From: Xestospongia muta
Lineage: Eukaryota > Porifera > Demospongiae > Haplosclerida > Petrosiidae
NCBI GenBank assembly: GCA_963693285.1
Contig: OY848924.1
Location: forward strand, 5,291,842-5,355,841
Length of the DNA: 64,000 nucleotides
Direction of reading: 5' to 3'
Positions 1 through 12,024 of the stretch are shown here, piece after piece. A program made the position numbers and the translations under genes. The notes beneath the pieces were generated by a model that did not search any database, was not told the DNA's origin, and worked only from the letters and a program-made list of their open reading frames with translations. The stretch's first letter is position 1. Each line of letters begins with the position of its first letter.

Positions 1-374
1 TTAATATAACACTAATCTATACTCTGGTGACTGGTTAAAATTGCTATCTTTAAAATAATTATTGTATATGCACTAGTAGCTGCTACACATGTACATTTGT
101 TTCCCTGAACTAATTATTGTTGGACAATAAAAACGTATCAAATGTGTACATTGTCTGTTATCACTACCACACCTGTGCACTTATGACCATATATAGATCA
201 CATCAAATGGTGTACTATTATTTGATAACCTAACAAGTGAATGCATTAGTGGTCATACATAATGTGCTGTTCTTGCAATTATGACAGTTGACTTGTTCTG
301 AGGGTATTATATAATTATCACAAACAAATATCTCTGTTCCTAGTGAGATAACTTTATTCTTTCTCAATTTTTAG
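1..374. other. noncoding stretch, probably intron of the kinase gene
   Basis: AT-rich with no convincing exon. The first splice acceptor followed by an open, FN3-like frame is at about 374/375, so this is probably intron of the receptor kinase gene that begins to the left. Confidence 0.4.
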
Positions 375-3300
375 GCAAGTCTTCAAGATGTTGTGATGTT
401 TGGATATGTAATGGTTTGTAAAACAATCACTGTTCGTTTCTTACCTGTCAACAAATTTGGGAATAGTAGCCAATTCTCTGAGAGTGTGTCACTTTCTGTA
501 TATGGAGGTATGTTATATGACAAGACTGATCTTGTCACGTAACTGTACTTTTAATGTATTAACTAGTCTATCAAGCTAACCCTCCTCTTTATTGATGTGC
601 AAGAGAGGAGGGTCAACTAGTTTGATAGACCAGGTATTCACTTGCTTTACAGTGTCAAAGCAAAGATGATGATTTATTTTAATTCAATAACAAAATTAGC
701 AGCACATACCTGTGATCTGAGAGACTTGCGTGTAATTTTATGAGATTATTGGTAAAATAAACAAAGTGCAAAGCCATTAACTTCTGACCAGACTTTTTCT
801 GATTAGTGCATATCTTTAATAAAGTGTCTCACAGAGTATTCTAGCAAGTCAGAACGTTAAATTATTATTAATCTGAGAGATGTAAACAGCAAGTGTTAGA
901 TATATGATGTATGATCAGTTTAGTCTATGACACTTTTAAAAGTGTAGGCATACATTCATGACTACCATTACATTGTAATATGACACTGTTTTAGCACAAT
1001 GTCAGTTTGTATGTTCATAAGTAGTGCTTGAATACAACTTTACCCTAATGTATGTGTATCTATAACTACAGTCATTAGGTGTTAGGAATACTTGCTATGA
1101 CTTGTTTGTTTATATTATGGTTTCATCCCACTGAATTACTTAGTCAATTTGTTGAATTACTTTAAAGTTATTATTCCTGGTCAGTTACTAATGCATCCAC
1201 TTTTAGCAATTCCATTATGTTCTATTTCAAACACAATAAATTGTCATAAACATGTCTCGTTTTTTATAGATAAATGGCCAAAGCTGCCTGATCATCCTTC
1301 ACCATACTTAGTCCAGTATTCAATGAAAGATGATGAGAGAGTTGGTTTCTGGGAACATGCTGTGGTTAACATTACATGGCTACCACCAAATAGTGAGTTG
1401 TACATGAAATGTGATCTTCATAGGATGTTCTTTCTCTTTCTAGACTTTCAGTATAATGAAGGTTTCAGGATTATTATCACATCTCCTAATACAAAATATT
1501 GTGGTCCTTCTAATACATTCTTTGTCAATAAGGTTAATGTTCCTTTTTAATGACTGTACTTATGTATTAACTATGTTAATATGGATGTATGATAACATCT
1601 AGACAAAAAAGTGCATACAGAAATTTAGTATGTCTCATGGCTTATTTTGAAATTCCATACTAATTTTCCACATTGTGAAATGAAATTAAAACTATTGTTT
1701 CCTGAATTTATTGTTGTTCATTTAGACCAAGCATTTGTTCATGTGGCGTGCTCAACATCCGGCAGATGGTCCTTTTGGTAATTGTACTTATGCTATGAAG
1801 GTAATGGATATTTTAAATAGACATACAATTATTGATCTTCAATTTTCAGGTGTTGTCTTTGCCTCACAATAAAGATTTTCCTGGTCTTCCAGAGACTATA
1901 CCACTTCCTGTAACAGGTTAGCAAGACTATGCATAGGTAGTCTTGATGACTTTTGTTTATGAAATGTATTTTGTTGTAGCTAATAATTTAATTCCACTTG
2001 ACTATACTCTTACTCTGAACTTTACAACTGTTCGTGTTAAACAGTCAAACGTTTTTCCTTTTTTTGAATACTTTAATTTCACATCATCTTGGCAAGGTCC
2101 TACTCATCCAAAGCTTATTGAGGTACATATGTCAATAACTAACATGATGTAATATATTTCATAATTTGGTATAGGGTATAGAAAAATTTATGTTGCGTCT
2201 TTGGAAAGCTAAACTTAATGATGCTGGAATATATGATTATGAGGAATTAGTACGTGAAGTACAGCTCAAGAAAATAGTCAGTTTTATAGGCTTTCTTGGA
2301 CATTACTATCATCTTTTAACAAACTAGGATAGTATAAACTTTACACATTATTTTGAAAATATTGGAAGTATCGCGAAAAAGAAATACTTCTATATTACTG
2401 AGGTATTATAATATTATAATGTTCAATAATATAAATCTGATTTGTGCAGTAATAGTTATTTTTATATTTATTATCTTTATTATGTTGAACTTTAGCTACA
2501 GACAGTCTATAAATCTGGGTTTCATGAGTATATAAAAGAGAATTTTACAAAGGTGTTTGATGCTCGTCCACTTCCTCCTTCAAATGTGACTAATTTCAAT
2601 GTCCTTCAGCTAGCAATAGATAAATCTGGTGATTTGTCACTTGAAATGACTTTGATCTTGTTGGATGTAAGTAAAATGGAATACTAATAAATAATACTGC
2701 CACTATATACCATAACTGTTGATATCAAGATGATCTACATATATTACAATATAATAAGTAATGTTCATTTTATCATCTACTCTTTAAACTTGCTGTAGCT
2801 TTTGAAATACTATATAAACTATGAACCAATTGAAGTGAGAAAAAAGTCTATAAATGTTCAGAAATTACAGGCCTTAATTAGTCGTCATCTCACTCGCAAC
2901 TGATGCTTCCTTTTTAAGAGTGATTTTGCTTGCCATATTCAAAAGTGCACTATGGTTGGTTTTAGAGAGTTGAAATACCTTTAAGCCTTAAGGAAGTTAT
3001 GATAGATACTTTCTTTTTAGGTTAAAACCTACAATTTTGATATGGCCAATTTAAAAGTTGATCCCATTTTTAACAAATGTACATGCATACATATAACTGT
3101 ATCATTACTAGAAAAGTACACATTATATTCTAGTATTACTCAGTATACTGTGATATATCGTGGCAACACTATTGTGTATGTAGTACTTTTTATTATAGTT
3201 CAGTAACTATACTAATTTCATACTTTAGAAAAGTTTAACAATCTATGTTCACATTGGTTTGTATGCAATCACTGGAGATGATCATACTTCTAGAAGTGAT

Positions 3301-6300
3301 ACTGTCTGTCTACTAAATACCACCAACTTAAAAGATGTATGTGTAACAAAATTATAAGAGAGAGAGAGAGAGAGAGAGATAACAAAATTATCCATATGGC
3401 ATGAGGCAATTAACGGATGCTCATGCTGATTATTATAGCACTCACTAAGGATGCAAAACACAGGCTTTATCTTCTGGTTAGCATAGTAAAGGAAGATTTA
3501 GCTGTTTTTTAAATATGTGATTTATACCACACCTACATTTGTTAAGTTTCTTTTTAGCATGGGTTGTGAATTACCAACTTTTCATAATTGTCCTTCATTA
3601 AATAACCAGTGTCAACAATAGAATGAAACAAAGATGTTTCATATGTTGTAATCAAAACAATCTTAGGATTACTACACAGAAGAAATTAAACTCTTAATTA
3701 TTTTATTTCTGTAGGTTAAGTTTATTTATAGATATTCAAGGTGGACCCTATCAGCAAAGGTACTGAAACTATTGATTATCTTTTAATGAAGTCATTGTAT
3801 GTAATTCTCTATAGACCACTATAATTGTACCTTAACTTATTGGTTGTATATAGAGAACAAAAAATTGTATCTGGCAAAATGTTAATTTTATGAATAATTA
3901 ATAATATTATTGGTTGATTAGAAGTGGGTTGACAGATTGTTTAAATCAGTGGACATAATTAAAGTCTGTCTTTTCTGTTTTTATAGACTCAAGCCAATTA
4001 TAAAATACTTCCTAATGATGTGAGCACTTGGCAACTTTATGTTCAAGTATGTTTACTATGTTTGTTCTCTAAATGTATTATTTTTTGTACTACTAATGTA
4101 ACTAATAGGTGTTAGCCAAGAACGATCGAGGTAGATATAGCTATTGGAGTCATCCTATTATCAAAAATATTACATCACTGAAATTCCCAAGTTTGCCTCA
4201 ACCTTCGTCAATATTTTCTATATTTGGCAACTACTCGCCTGGTGAGCAATACAAGTTACATATTTAGCAAGATATTTTCATTACAAGATATAATTTTAAA
4301 GTTAGTGTTTTTCATTTGATGATATGTTGTCTTTTTATAGCCTCAACTGGTATTTCTGATATTCCTGGTATTCCTAAAGACGGTGATGATAAACCAGGAT
4401 CAGGTATTCATTAATGTGTTCCTAGAGTGGTTGCTATATATATGTGTGTGTGTGTACTGATAGTTAGACCATGTTTAAATAATCTCTCTCTCTCTCTCTC
4501 TGACAGTGTATCATTTGATTCCTGTATTTGGTATTGTTCCAATTGTATTTTTACTATTGCTGGGCATTCTAGTTGCTAGTGTTTTACTATTAGTGGCTTA
4601 TATACAAAATAAAAAGTTTAAAATGCAGTCAGATTCATTCCATTCTCCTAAAAAAGCGCTGGGAGTAAGTGGATGTACATCATTTGTGTGATCACATACT
4701 ATCCTTCCTTTTATAGATGTCAGGCAGTAACCCATATTGGTCTCCAGAGGATTGGGAGATCAATCCATCTTATATTGGAAGCACGATTGTAATTGGAGAA
4801 GGTGTATTTGGTGAAGTTAAGAAGGGAACAGTTAACAAGACACTTAAAGGAAAAAGGAACATTGATACAAAAAACGTTTTTATAAAAACTTTAAGAGGTG
4901 AAATGGTTAATTCATATTTACTTTGATATTCATTGTTATATAGCTTCAGCAACTGATCATGAATGCAAAGATTTTTATCAGCATTTGGTAAATTACAAAA
5001 AAGTAGCTGATATAGAAGAGTCGGGTCATCCATTTCTTCTCTCTCTCTTGGGCTGTGTAACTACTAGTGAACCAAATTGCATTATAACAGAATTTTGTGT
5101 TCATGGTGATCTTTTATCATATCTATTACAAATGAGACAACAGGTACAAATATATCACAGATTTATAATATAAATTGTGATAAGAGCTTCTAGATAGTTA
5201 TGAAAACAAATACTACATGTTAGATTAGGATCCAGACTTTATGGAGCCTTTATAGAGTATGGTATACATTTCACAGTTCGATTAACACTTGTGAAACTTG
5301 TAATGTAATTTTAAATAGTCATCTGGTACTTGGTCCCATGACTTTATGACTGCTATATAAGAATTATGAGATTATACAACCATTCCTTGCTTTAGCTTGA
5401 AGATAAAGTTCAAGTGTACGGTGTGACAGACACAGTCCCATCTCCTTATCTGGTATGTTGTATATAAGTAATACCATAACATTTATAGTTTTACCATTGG
5501 AAAATTGTTATACATGTAATTCAATATTCATAGCAAAATTACTTTGGAGGTTGGATAGACCCTCTGCCTTTGTTAAAATAGATTTTGACTGATTCGTAGT
5601 CACTTTTGTTACATGCATCCCCCCACCACCAAATATATTAACAATATATACACTGTTTTGATTACTAAATGCTCTGGAACTGCACAGTTCTTGTATTTAA
5701 TCAAATTACTTCTCAAAAAGATGTGTGTAGTATCTAGGGATGATCTATTATAAATTCCATAGTGATAGCCTTACATAGCAAAACTATCATAGTGACAGCC
5801 CTTGCACATAGGCCCAGGATACATGAAAATTATTTCATTAATTAATGAGACATTAAACAGAATCTTCACTGCTCAGCCAATTAACTACACAATAATGACA
5901 GCAGTGTGATGTTTAGTACTTTACAGCGTCTTGTCCTGTGTCATATTCAACTATGGCTTGGCTTGATCGAACTATCATTTTTCCAATACTTTTACCCTCC
6001 CAAAGTTACTAGGTTATTTAACAGCTATGAGTTACTGGTTAGTTGGTTACAATCATGGTAAAAGCAAACCCTTCAATGTATGATGAAGACTGGAGGATTA
6101 TGTATACTAAAACTAATTAAATAAAAACAACACTAATAACGATATCTTCTTTATGGTTAGGAACCTCATGGTGCTTACTCCCATCTTGATCCTGTGACTA
6201 ATAGCTTGTCATCTGAAGACCTGATAGTCTTTGCTAAACAAATAGCATCTGCTATGGTGAGTATTTGATTGTGTTGTGTTAACTTATGAATACTTTTGTC

Positions 6301-7427
6301 AGGATTGCTTGGCTGGATTAGGCATAGTTCACAAAGACTTAGCTTGTCGCAATATCTATATCAGTGAAGGACGGGTTCTCAAAGTGGCTGATTTTGGAGT
6401 TGTAGTTCATGGACAGAGGGAAGATATATATCCCATGGAACTTCCACTACGATGGATGGCATTGGAATCCATTGTTGAGCACACCTACTCAACGTCATCA
6501 GATGTGTGGGCATATGGTGTAACTGTCTGGGAAATCATTACTCTTGGTATGTGTAGATGTAGTGGTATTTCACAGTCAATGAAATAAACTATATCTCTTT
6601 AGGTGGATTTCCTTATAAAAATGTCAAAACTGAAGACATACTGTCTTATTTAATGAAAGGAGAGAGATTACAATGTCCTGATAATTGCTCACCTGAATTG
6701 TAAGTTTGCAATTCTTTTTGCCTTTTTTCTAATGAATTGGTTATTAAAGGTAGACTCAAGTGATACTATCCTAAGAGCTTAAATAGCTATTTCACATGTT
6801 GATGATGTTGTTATTCATTTTTGTCTAAATTATAAGGATGATTGCATATAAAATATTCACTGTTATTTTTATTATTGGTGATTTTCTATTTGTTCATTGT
6901 CATTTTCTTCCTCTAGTTTCACTATACTTCAGTCATGTTGGTTTAGTGACCTCAATAGTCGTCCTTCCTTTGAACTCCTTCACGAGACTCTACTTCACCA
7001 ATTGACTCATAATGAATGTAGTCATCTTATCAGGCTGGATATATTGGATAATACATATGAAATTCAGACCCCACCCTCTCAATGTAGTAACGACTCTGCA
7101 ATCTGTCACTCACCACTACCTCTACCAGTGGCAGTTGAGGTGTCTGTTGACTGCTATACCAGTAACAAACCAAAACCTTATCCTTTTGCTATTAATCCAA
7201 GTTATCGTAAAGACTCTATGGATGTACCTGCAGTACTAAAGATGAAAGTACCACTTGGGCGAACTAGTCAACCAACACACTGCTCTAACTTGGATGTTGT
7301 ACCAAGAGTACAGATATCTAATCCCACTGCCAAGCTCTTTACAACAACCACTGTGACATCTATCCAAGATCCTCCACCATATGACTCTCTTCCTAAAATG
7401 GCTGGAGACGGTTCAACTGAAGTTTAA
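375..7427 (+). CDS. receptor tyrosine kinase, 5' partial, about 20 exons
   Basis: Spliced gene entering from the left edge; the first recognisable exon is about 375-508 and the stop is at 7425-7427. The extracellular part is spread over exons near 1270-1390, 1442-1531, 1727-1800, 1850-1918, 1979-2120, 2176-2277, 2496-2666, 3231-3336, 3988-4047 and 4110-4240. It has features of fibronectin type III modules (a WLPPN strand, PLPPSNVTNF). One exon at 4506-4670 encodes the transmembrane helix and juxtamembrane region. The kinase domain runs from about 4730 to 7000. Its motifs are GEGVFGEV, the IK lysine, HKDLACRN, ADFG, WMALES, DVWAYGVTVWEI and the RPSF end. Lysine, HKD aspartate and DFG are all present, so activity is plausible, but APE reads ALE. 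The tail (6917-7427) has several tyrosines and a PPPY motif that could bind WW domains. Family is certain; no vertebrate orthologue is implied. The true start lies outside the window. Confidence 0.85.
561..632. repeat. imperfect inverted repeat (hairpin) in kinase intron
   Basis: Arms at about 565-588 and 602-630 pair as GTCTATCAA with TTGATAGAC and ACCCTCCTCT with AGAGGAGGGT. There is an asymmetric internal bulge and a loop of about 11 nt. It lies between two coding exons of the kinase gene. It could be a small inverted-repeat element or a folded RNA. Confidence 0.55.
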
Positions 7428-8062
7428 ATTTTGATGAAGTTATTATACACATTTAATTCCTTCAATGTATATCTAAGACCTAAATTTGCACAGTAATACA
7501 GTATTTTCACTTCATAATGTATTGTAATAATTTTTCATAAAATTGGTTAACTTTGTCTTATAGTAATATCTGGCAGCTTGTTGTGTGATGACAGTCATCA
7601 GTATAATAACATCGCTTTATAAGCTTACATGCTACCTAAATAATCTTTGATGGTACCACGGGTATTATAGACTAGTAAACTATGATGGTACCTACCTACG
7701 TACAGAAGCCATGGATGGACATTCCAATTCCTATTTCCTATATCTTCCACGAACCTTCGCGCATTAAAAAATTCCTATTAACGAGTCAGTTGATGAGTTC
7801 CAATTTCCAGTTGGGTTGGGTTCCTGATTTTGGTTGTATATTGGAATTGGAACCCATCAACTGCATCTTTAATTTTAATAATTATAAGGTGCGTTTAATT
7901 GGATTATAAGGTGCGCGGAAGAAATTCGAAATAGGAATAAGAATGTCCGTCTGCGGCCTCCGTACCCTACTTATGTTATTGTTAGTATACTAAAAAGCGT
8001 ATTATACGAACGGCGTGATGGGCGTGAAATAGTGACCGCCTGCTCCACAATTATATTTTAGA
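7428..8062. other. intergenic region between kinase and nuclease genes
   Basis: This holds the 3' UTR of the kinase gene and the promoter and 5' UTR of the downstream nuclease gene. The open frame at 7682-7909 has no recognisable protein features and no exon partner. I see no other element here. Confidence 0.5.
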
Positions 8063-10063
8063 ATGGGTGTTAGAGGTTTGCTGAAGTATCTTCGTACTCA
8101 TCGGGAGGCTAGATCTCCTTCTACCAGTCTTAAATCAGTTGCTTCAAATATTACAACCAAGTCTGGAAAAAGAGCTGTTCTAATATGTGACTTTATGGCT
8201 GTATTATACTGGTTAATGAAACTATTGGATGATGCGATGATAAGGAGTCAGCAATATTCAAAATACATTGCCATTTACGGCGGAGACTACAATGAATACA
8301 CAAAAACAATATTGAGTTTTGTTAAAGCTTTACGTTACATTGGACTGGAGCCAATCTTTTTTGTAGATGGTCCTCGTGGATCTTCTGATGTTGATTTCAG
8401 AATGAAAGAAATGACTTGGAAAGAGAGGCAAAGGGAATTACTCAAAACAATTGAGAAATATGCAGAGATATGCAAATATAAGGACCCTGATGTAAGACTT
8501 AACAAATGGAGCCTAAACTGCCTGCTACCAGAGCAGTTCATCCAAGCTCTCCAAATTATTGGTGTCAGAATTGTTATTTGTCCTGGTGAAGCTGATTATG
8601 TCATGGCTAAGTATACTAGAGACCATCATGATGAGGTTTGTGGGATTCTAACTAATGACAGTGATATGACTATGATGTTGGGTTGCTCTATTATTCACTG
8701 TAAATTCTTTGATCGTAGAGATGCATTAAAATTAGGGACTCCCACCATTAATGAAGAACCTGATGACATACATTGTGAAATGATTGAACCACAAAAACTT
8801 GCTCATTGTCTTCGGATTGATGAAAGGTGTCTCCCAGCACTATCAATTCTATGTGGAAATGATTTCACAAAGAGTTTAAATATAGATATTAAAATCAATG
8901 AAAAGTTAGGCTTAACATATCCTTTCATTGAGTCAGCAGCTAGATGGATAAAGAATCACCAAAATGATTGTACATCACCTGATTTATTTCTTCAAATACC
9001 AGCTATCAAGGATGCAGCTATCAATAGTGAACTGTATCCTGATGCAGTTAGACACACTTATGGCTTTTATTGTTTTGCACCTGTAGTGTTAGATACATCT
9101 AGATCTCCTATTAGCAAAAGTATCATAGATGAAGTTATTCATGGTCAATTGAATCCAAAATTTTTATCTATCGTCATTTGTGGTAAATTTTGGAGAATTG
9201 ATGTGCCACAACTAGAAGATGATGGAGAGTGCATACATAGCCATCTTTTATTTATTCGTAGACTGTTGTATAGGTTAGTTTGTGTTAATGAAGTCATGGA
9301 GTATGGTCAATCATTTGTTAAATCTATGGTATTTGGAGAGAAAATTGTTATTCCTCTATGTGAAGAGAAGTTGCTGGATGGTTTAAGACAATTGTCGCTT
9401 GAACAAAGAATGCTGATTATATTCAATGTGTTTACTAAGGGAACAGATGTAGGCATATCACCTGAGCTGTTAGAAACATCAATCACATTGTCACCAAGCA
9501 TCAACCTAGATATATGTGCTGTTTTATCGTGTACCTGTCTTCTGTATGCTATTAGTCATGACATTGTTCCAAGTGAGTATATATTTCCACTGATATTATC
9601 ATGCTTTTGTTGTTCACTACAAGAAAAATCTCCAAAGCTTGCTGCACGTCCTGGACCTAAAGGTGTTACAATTGCTTCCCGGTTTATGTCTATCCTGCAA
9701 CATGCCACATGGTTGGCTTCTTTATTAGGCTTAGGTCAAGAGCTACCTTTGCCATCGGCTATATTCCAGCCATTCGTATACATTCCTCTTCACATAACTG
9801 TCTTTAAAATCAACCAAAAAGAAAAATTTCATGGTGAAGATGCTGAGGCAAAAGAATTTTATCGTAACCTCTCAGATAATGAAGCAGCTAAAGACTTTAT
9901 GCATTGCATATCTGACAATCATGCTGCTGACAATTTTAGAGCTGTCATTATTCAATACATGGCAACAAAAGATCAGTTACAAGACTACTTCAAACGAAAA
10001 AAGAAAAAAACTGATTCTAGTTCAAAGAAAAGCAAATCATCCTCAAAACAGAAGAGAAAATGA
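8063..10063 (+). CDS. XPG/FEN1-fold nuclease, asteroid-like, intronless
   Basis: Uninterrupted 666-residue frame starting MGVRGLLKYL, the form the N-terminus takes in the XPG/FEN1/asteroid superfamily. The metal-binding acidic residues expected of the fold are visible in order: D in LICDFMAV (about residue 43), D in FFVDGP (about 102), E and D in CPGEADYVMA (about 175), the paired D in TNDSDMTMM (about 199), and D in LCGNDF (about 272). The middle and C-terminal parts are long and do not look like FEN1. The C-terminus is a lysine/serine tail resembling a nuclear localisation signal. Size and domain order fit the asteroid/FAM120 group rather than FEN1, EXO1 or XPG. The complete acidic set suggests a working nuclease, which not all asteroid relatives keep. 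The lack of introns in an intron-rich region suggests a retrocopy or a lineage-specific expansion. Substrate is not deducible. Confidence 0.85.
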   Translation: MGVRGLLKYLRTHREARSPSTSLKSVASNITTKSGKRAVLICDFMAVLYWLMKLLDDAMIRSQQYSKYIAIYGGDYNEYTKTILSFVKALRYIGLEPIFFVDGPRGSSDVDFRMKEMTWKERQRELLKTIEKYAEICKYKDPDVRLNKWSLNCLLPEQFIQALQIIGVRIVICPGEADYVMAKYTRDHHDEVCGILTNDSDMTMMLGCSIIHCKFFDRRDALKLGTPTINEEPDDIHCEMIEPQKLAHCLRIDERCLPALSILCGNDFTKSLNIDIKINEKLGLTYPFIESAARWIKNHQNDCTSPDLFLQIPAIKDAAINSELYPDAVRHTYGFYCFAPVVLDTSRSPISKSIIDEVIHGQLNPKFLSIVICGKFWRIDVPQLEDDGECIHSHLLFIRRLLYRLVCVNEVMEYGQSFVKSMVFGEKIVIPLCEEKLLDGLRQLSLEQRMLIIFNVFTKGTDVGISPELLETSITLSPSINLDICAVLSCTCLLYAISHDIVPSEYIFPLILSCFCCSLQEKSPKLAARPGPKGVTIASRFMSILQHATWLASLLGLGQELPLPSAIFQPFVYIPLHITVFKINQKEKFHGEDAEAKEFYRNLSDNEAAKDFMHCISDNHAADNFRAVIIQYMATKDQLQDYFKRKKKKTDSSSKKSKSSSKQKRK

Positions 10064-11194
10064 AGAACTTCCTAATTGAACCAACAAACAATTGACAGAT
10101 GAAATGTCCTGTTCATTTTGATTATATACAATTTATTTTTGCTTATGCTTAAAGTAGCATACAATACACATAGATGTCTTAGTTTTGTAAGTAATGAATG
10201 TGCATAGTCCCAAAAAAATTTTAGAGTGACTACGCGAGGCTGCACAGTCTAAAACGGGGAGCTTTAATTAGAATATACTGAATAACCACACCCTCTTAAA
10301 TTTAAACTTTAATAAACTAATACTGAATAAAAAATTCCCCTCTTGATGATAGCAATAAGTGACATTTTTCATCTAAGTGACTCAACTATAAAGTAGGTCA
10401 CTATGCAATAATGCCTTGCAACTTTACCATGTGGCTACAAATGCTCTCGTGTTTAAAATAAAGTTGTCAACATTATGTACTCTTGCAAATTTTTATTTGT
10501 GTACCTATAGATGTTGATACAGAATGATATATATATATACCTATAGTGAATTGATATCATTGTATTTCCATTTTGTCTCCATGTAATTCAACAATTGTTG
10601 CAACCCTGTTGTTTTCTATTGAGTTTCAATTGTGGAAGTCTACACTATTAGTCAGAAAATACCAGCCCACTATTTGGTAAGCCACTTTAAGCAAAATAAA
10701 TTTAAGAATTGAATACAGAATATTATGAATTTCTAGAATAAGATGGAAATAAATTCATCAGTTGATGTCAAAATGGATCATCCCTCTGATGTTGGTATTG
10801 AATGCTTGTCAGTGGAAAAATCCAGTCAGTTAATGCCATAATGAAATTACCATAATAGAATTTGTGGTGTTTATATCCTAAATTTGTACCCCTAATGTTA
10901 GCTCATGTGCCTTCCCTAACATTGTCCTTTATAAACACTCTATCCATTCCTGTAATTCTTTTAGCTCGGTAGTTTATGAAAGGATTATTGCTAAACTGTA
11001 GTAGGCATTGTTTATTAACTACTGTGCTAGCAAAATTGTTAACTAACTATAGTAGTTTCCATCTCAGACTCTTTCTTGCTATGGGTGAAATCTGGGACTG
11101 AGACTGTAACTATAAACAACAAATGCGTGGCTAAGTTGTTATTATGTTTTGCTATAGGACCAATACTTGGCTGAGTGTACATATTAAATTAAAT
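10064..11194. other. noncoding leader of duplicated block, copy A
   Basis: No gene. This matches about 18240-19430 in copy B, where it lies upstream of the intact ankyrin-JmjC gene, so it probably holds the old promoter of the copy A pseudogene. A short AT run lies near 10530. Confidence 0.6.
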
Positions 11195-11757
11195 ATGGAT
11201 CTCGGTACTCATTTAAAGTTTTGCACATTCTCATTTTGTGCTATCCAGTGTACTATAATAAAGGCACATGAAAACTCTCATCTTCATACAAATAAGATGT
11301 ACCCACTGATTTCAATATTTATAACAACAGAGACCTGTTCTCAAGTAAACTTCACACTGTGCAAATCATCAACAATTCATGTGACATTATTAAAGGATCA
11401 TTAGATCTAATGTCAAGAGCTATTAAGGAACACTTAGCTCATGGACTATCCCAAACATTGTCCTTTGATGTTATACATGACCTTGTACCATGGAATCGAG
11501 ATTTACTACTGATAATTTTGGAGCAACATTCCACAAAAGTTAATATTAATGGTCGTTCCTGTCCTCAGAATCTGACACCACTTGAGTATTCAATTGAATT
11601 ACATCAATATAACTTGGCACAATTACTATTAGATCACAAGGCACTCGTCAAATCAGAGAATGCAAGTCTTGTCTTTCAATTCGTAGTTGCCAACCAAAAC
11701 AAACAATTAATGACTAATGTATTAAAGGCAGCAAAGAAGAAGTCTTGTTTAACCTGA
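11195..11757 (+). pseudogene. ankyrin-JmjC gene remnant (first exon only), copy A
   Basis: Close copy of the first exon of the gene at 19434. It still begins with the signal-peptide-like stretch MDLGTHLKFCTF. A 55-bp segment present in copy B (19541-19595) is missing; the breakpoint is flanked by ATGTA in both copies, which suggests deletion between short direct repeats. The deletion shifts the frame, so the signal peptide and the ankyrin region lie in different frames. The remainder breaks up after residue VLKAAKK. The JmjC exons are absent from copy A. I infer a dead copy, although the ankyrin part stays open from 11359 to 11757. Confidence 0.8.
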
Positions 11758-12024
11758 TGATCCTATTGGTTTTGCCAACACCTTATGTTTATTAGACTTA
11801 TTTTTACAGATACAATTAAAGAATACACTACTGAGGATATTCGTATGTTAAATTGTGATGATATTATAAAAACTAAATAACTACAATTTTTGTCAATTAA
11901 TAAATACATATAATTATACTATGTAATTACTGGTATTATAAATTATTGTTATCACAATGAAGTGATGTTTGGAAGCTTACATTACCTGATTGAATGGAAT
12001 AACAACAACAACCGTATGTTTTGT

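Noticed and set aside
4770..5033. Minus-strand frame across the kinase exons
   Set aside because: Shadow of the real kinase coding strand, with no features of its own.
7682..7909. 75-codon frame before the nuclease gene
   Set aside because: Intergenic, no family features, and unlike the codon use of neighbouring genes.
11359..11757. Copy A ankyrin frame as a working short gene
   Set aside because: It lacks the signal peptide in frame because of a 55-bp deletion, has no following JmjC exons, and ends in disrupted sequence. Better read as a pseudogene.
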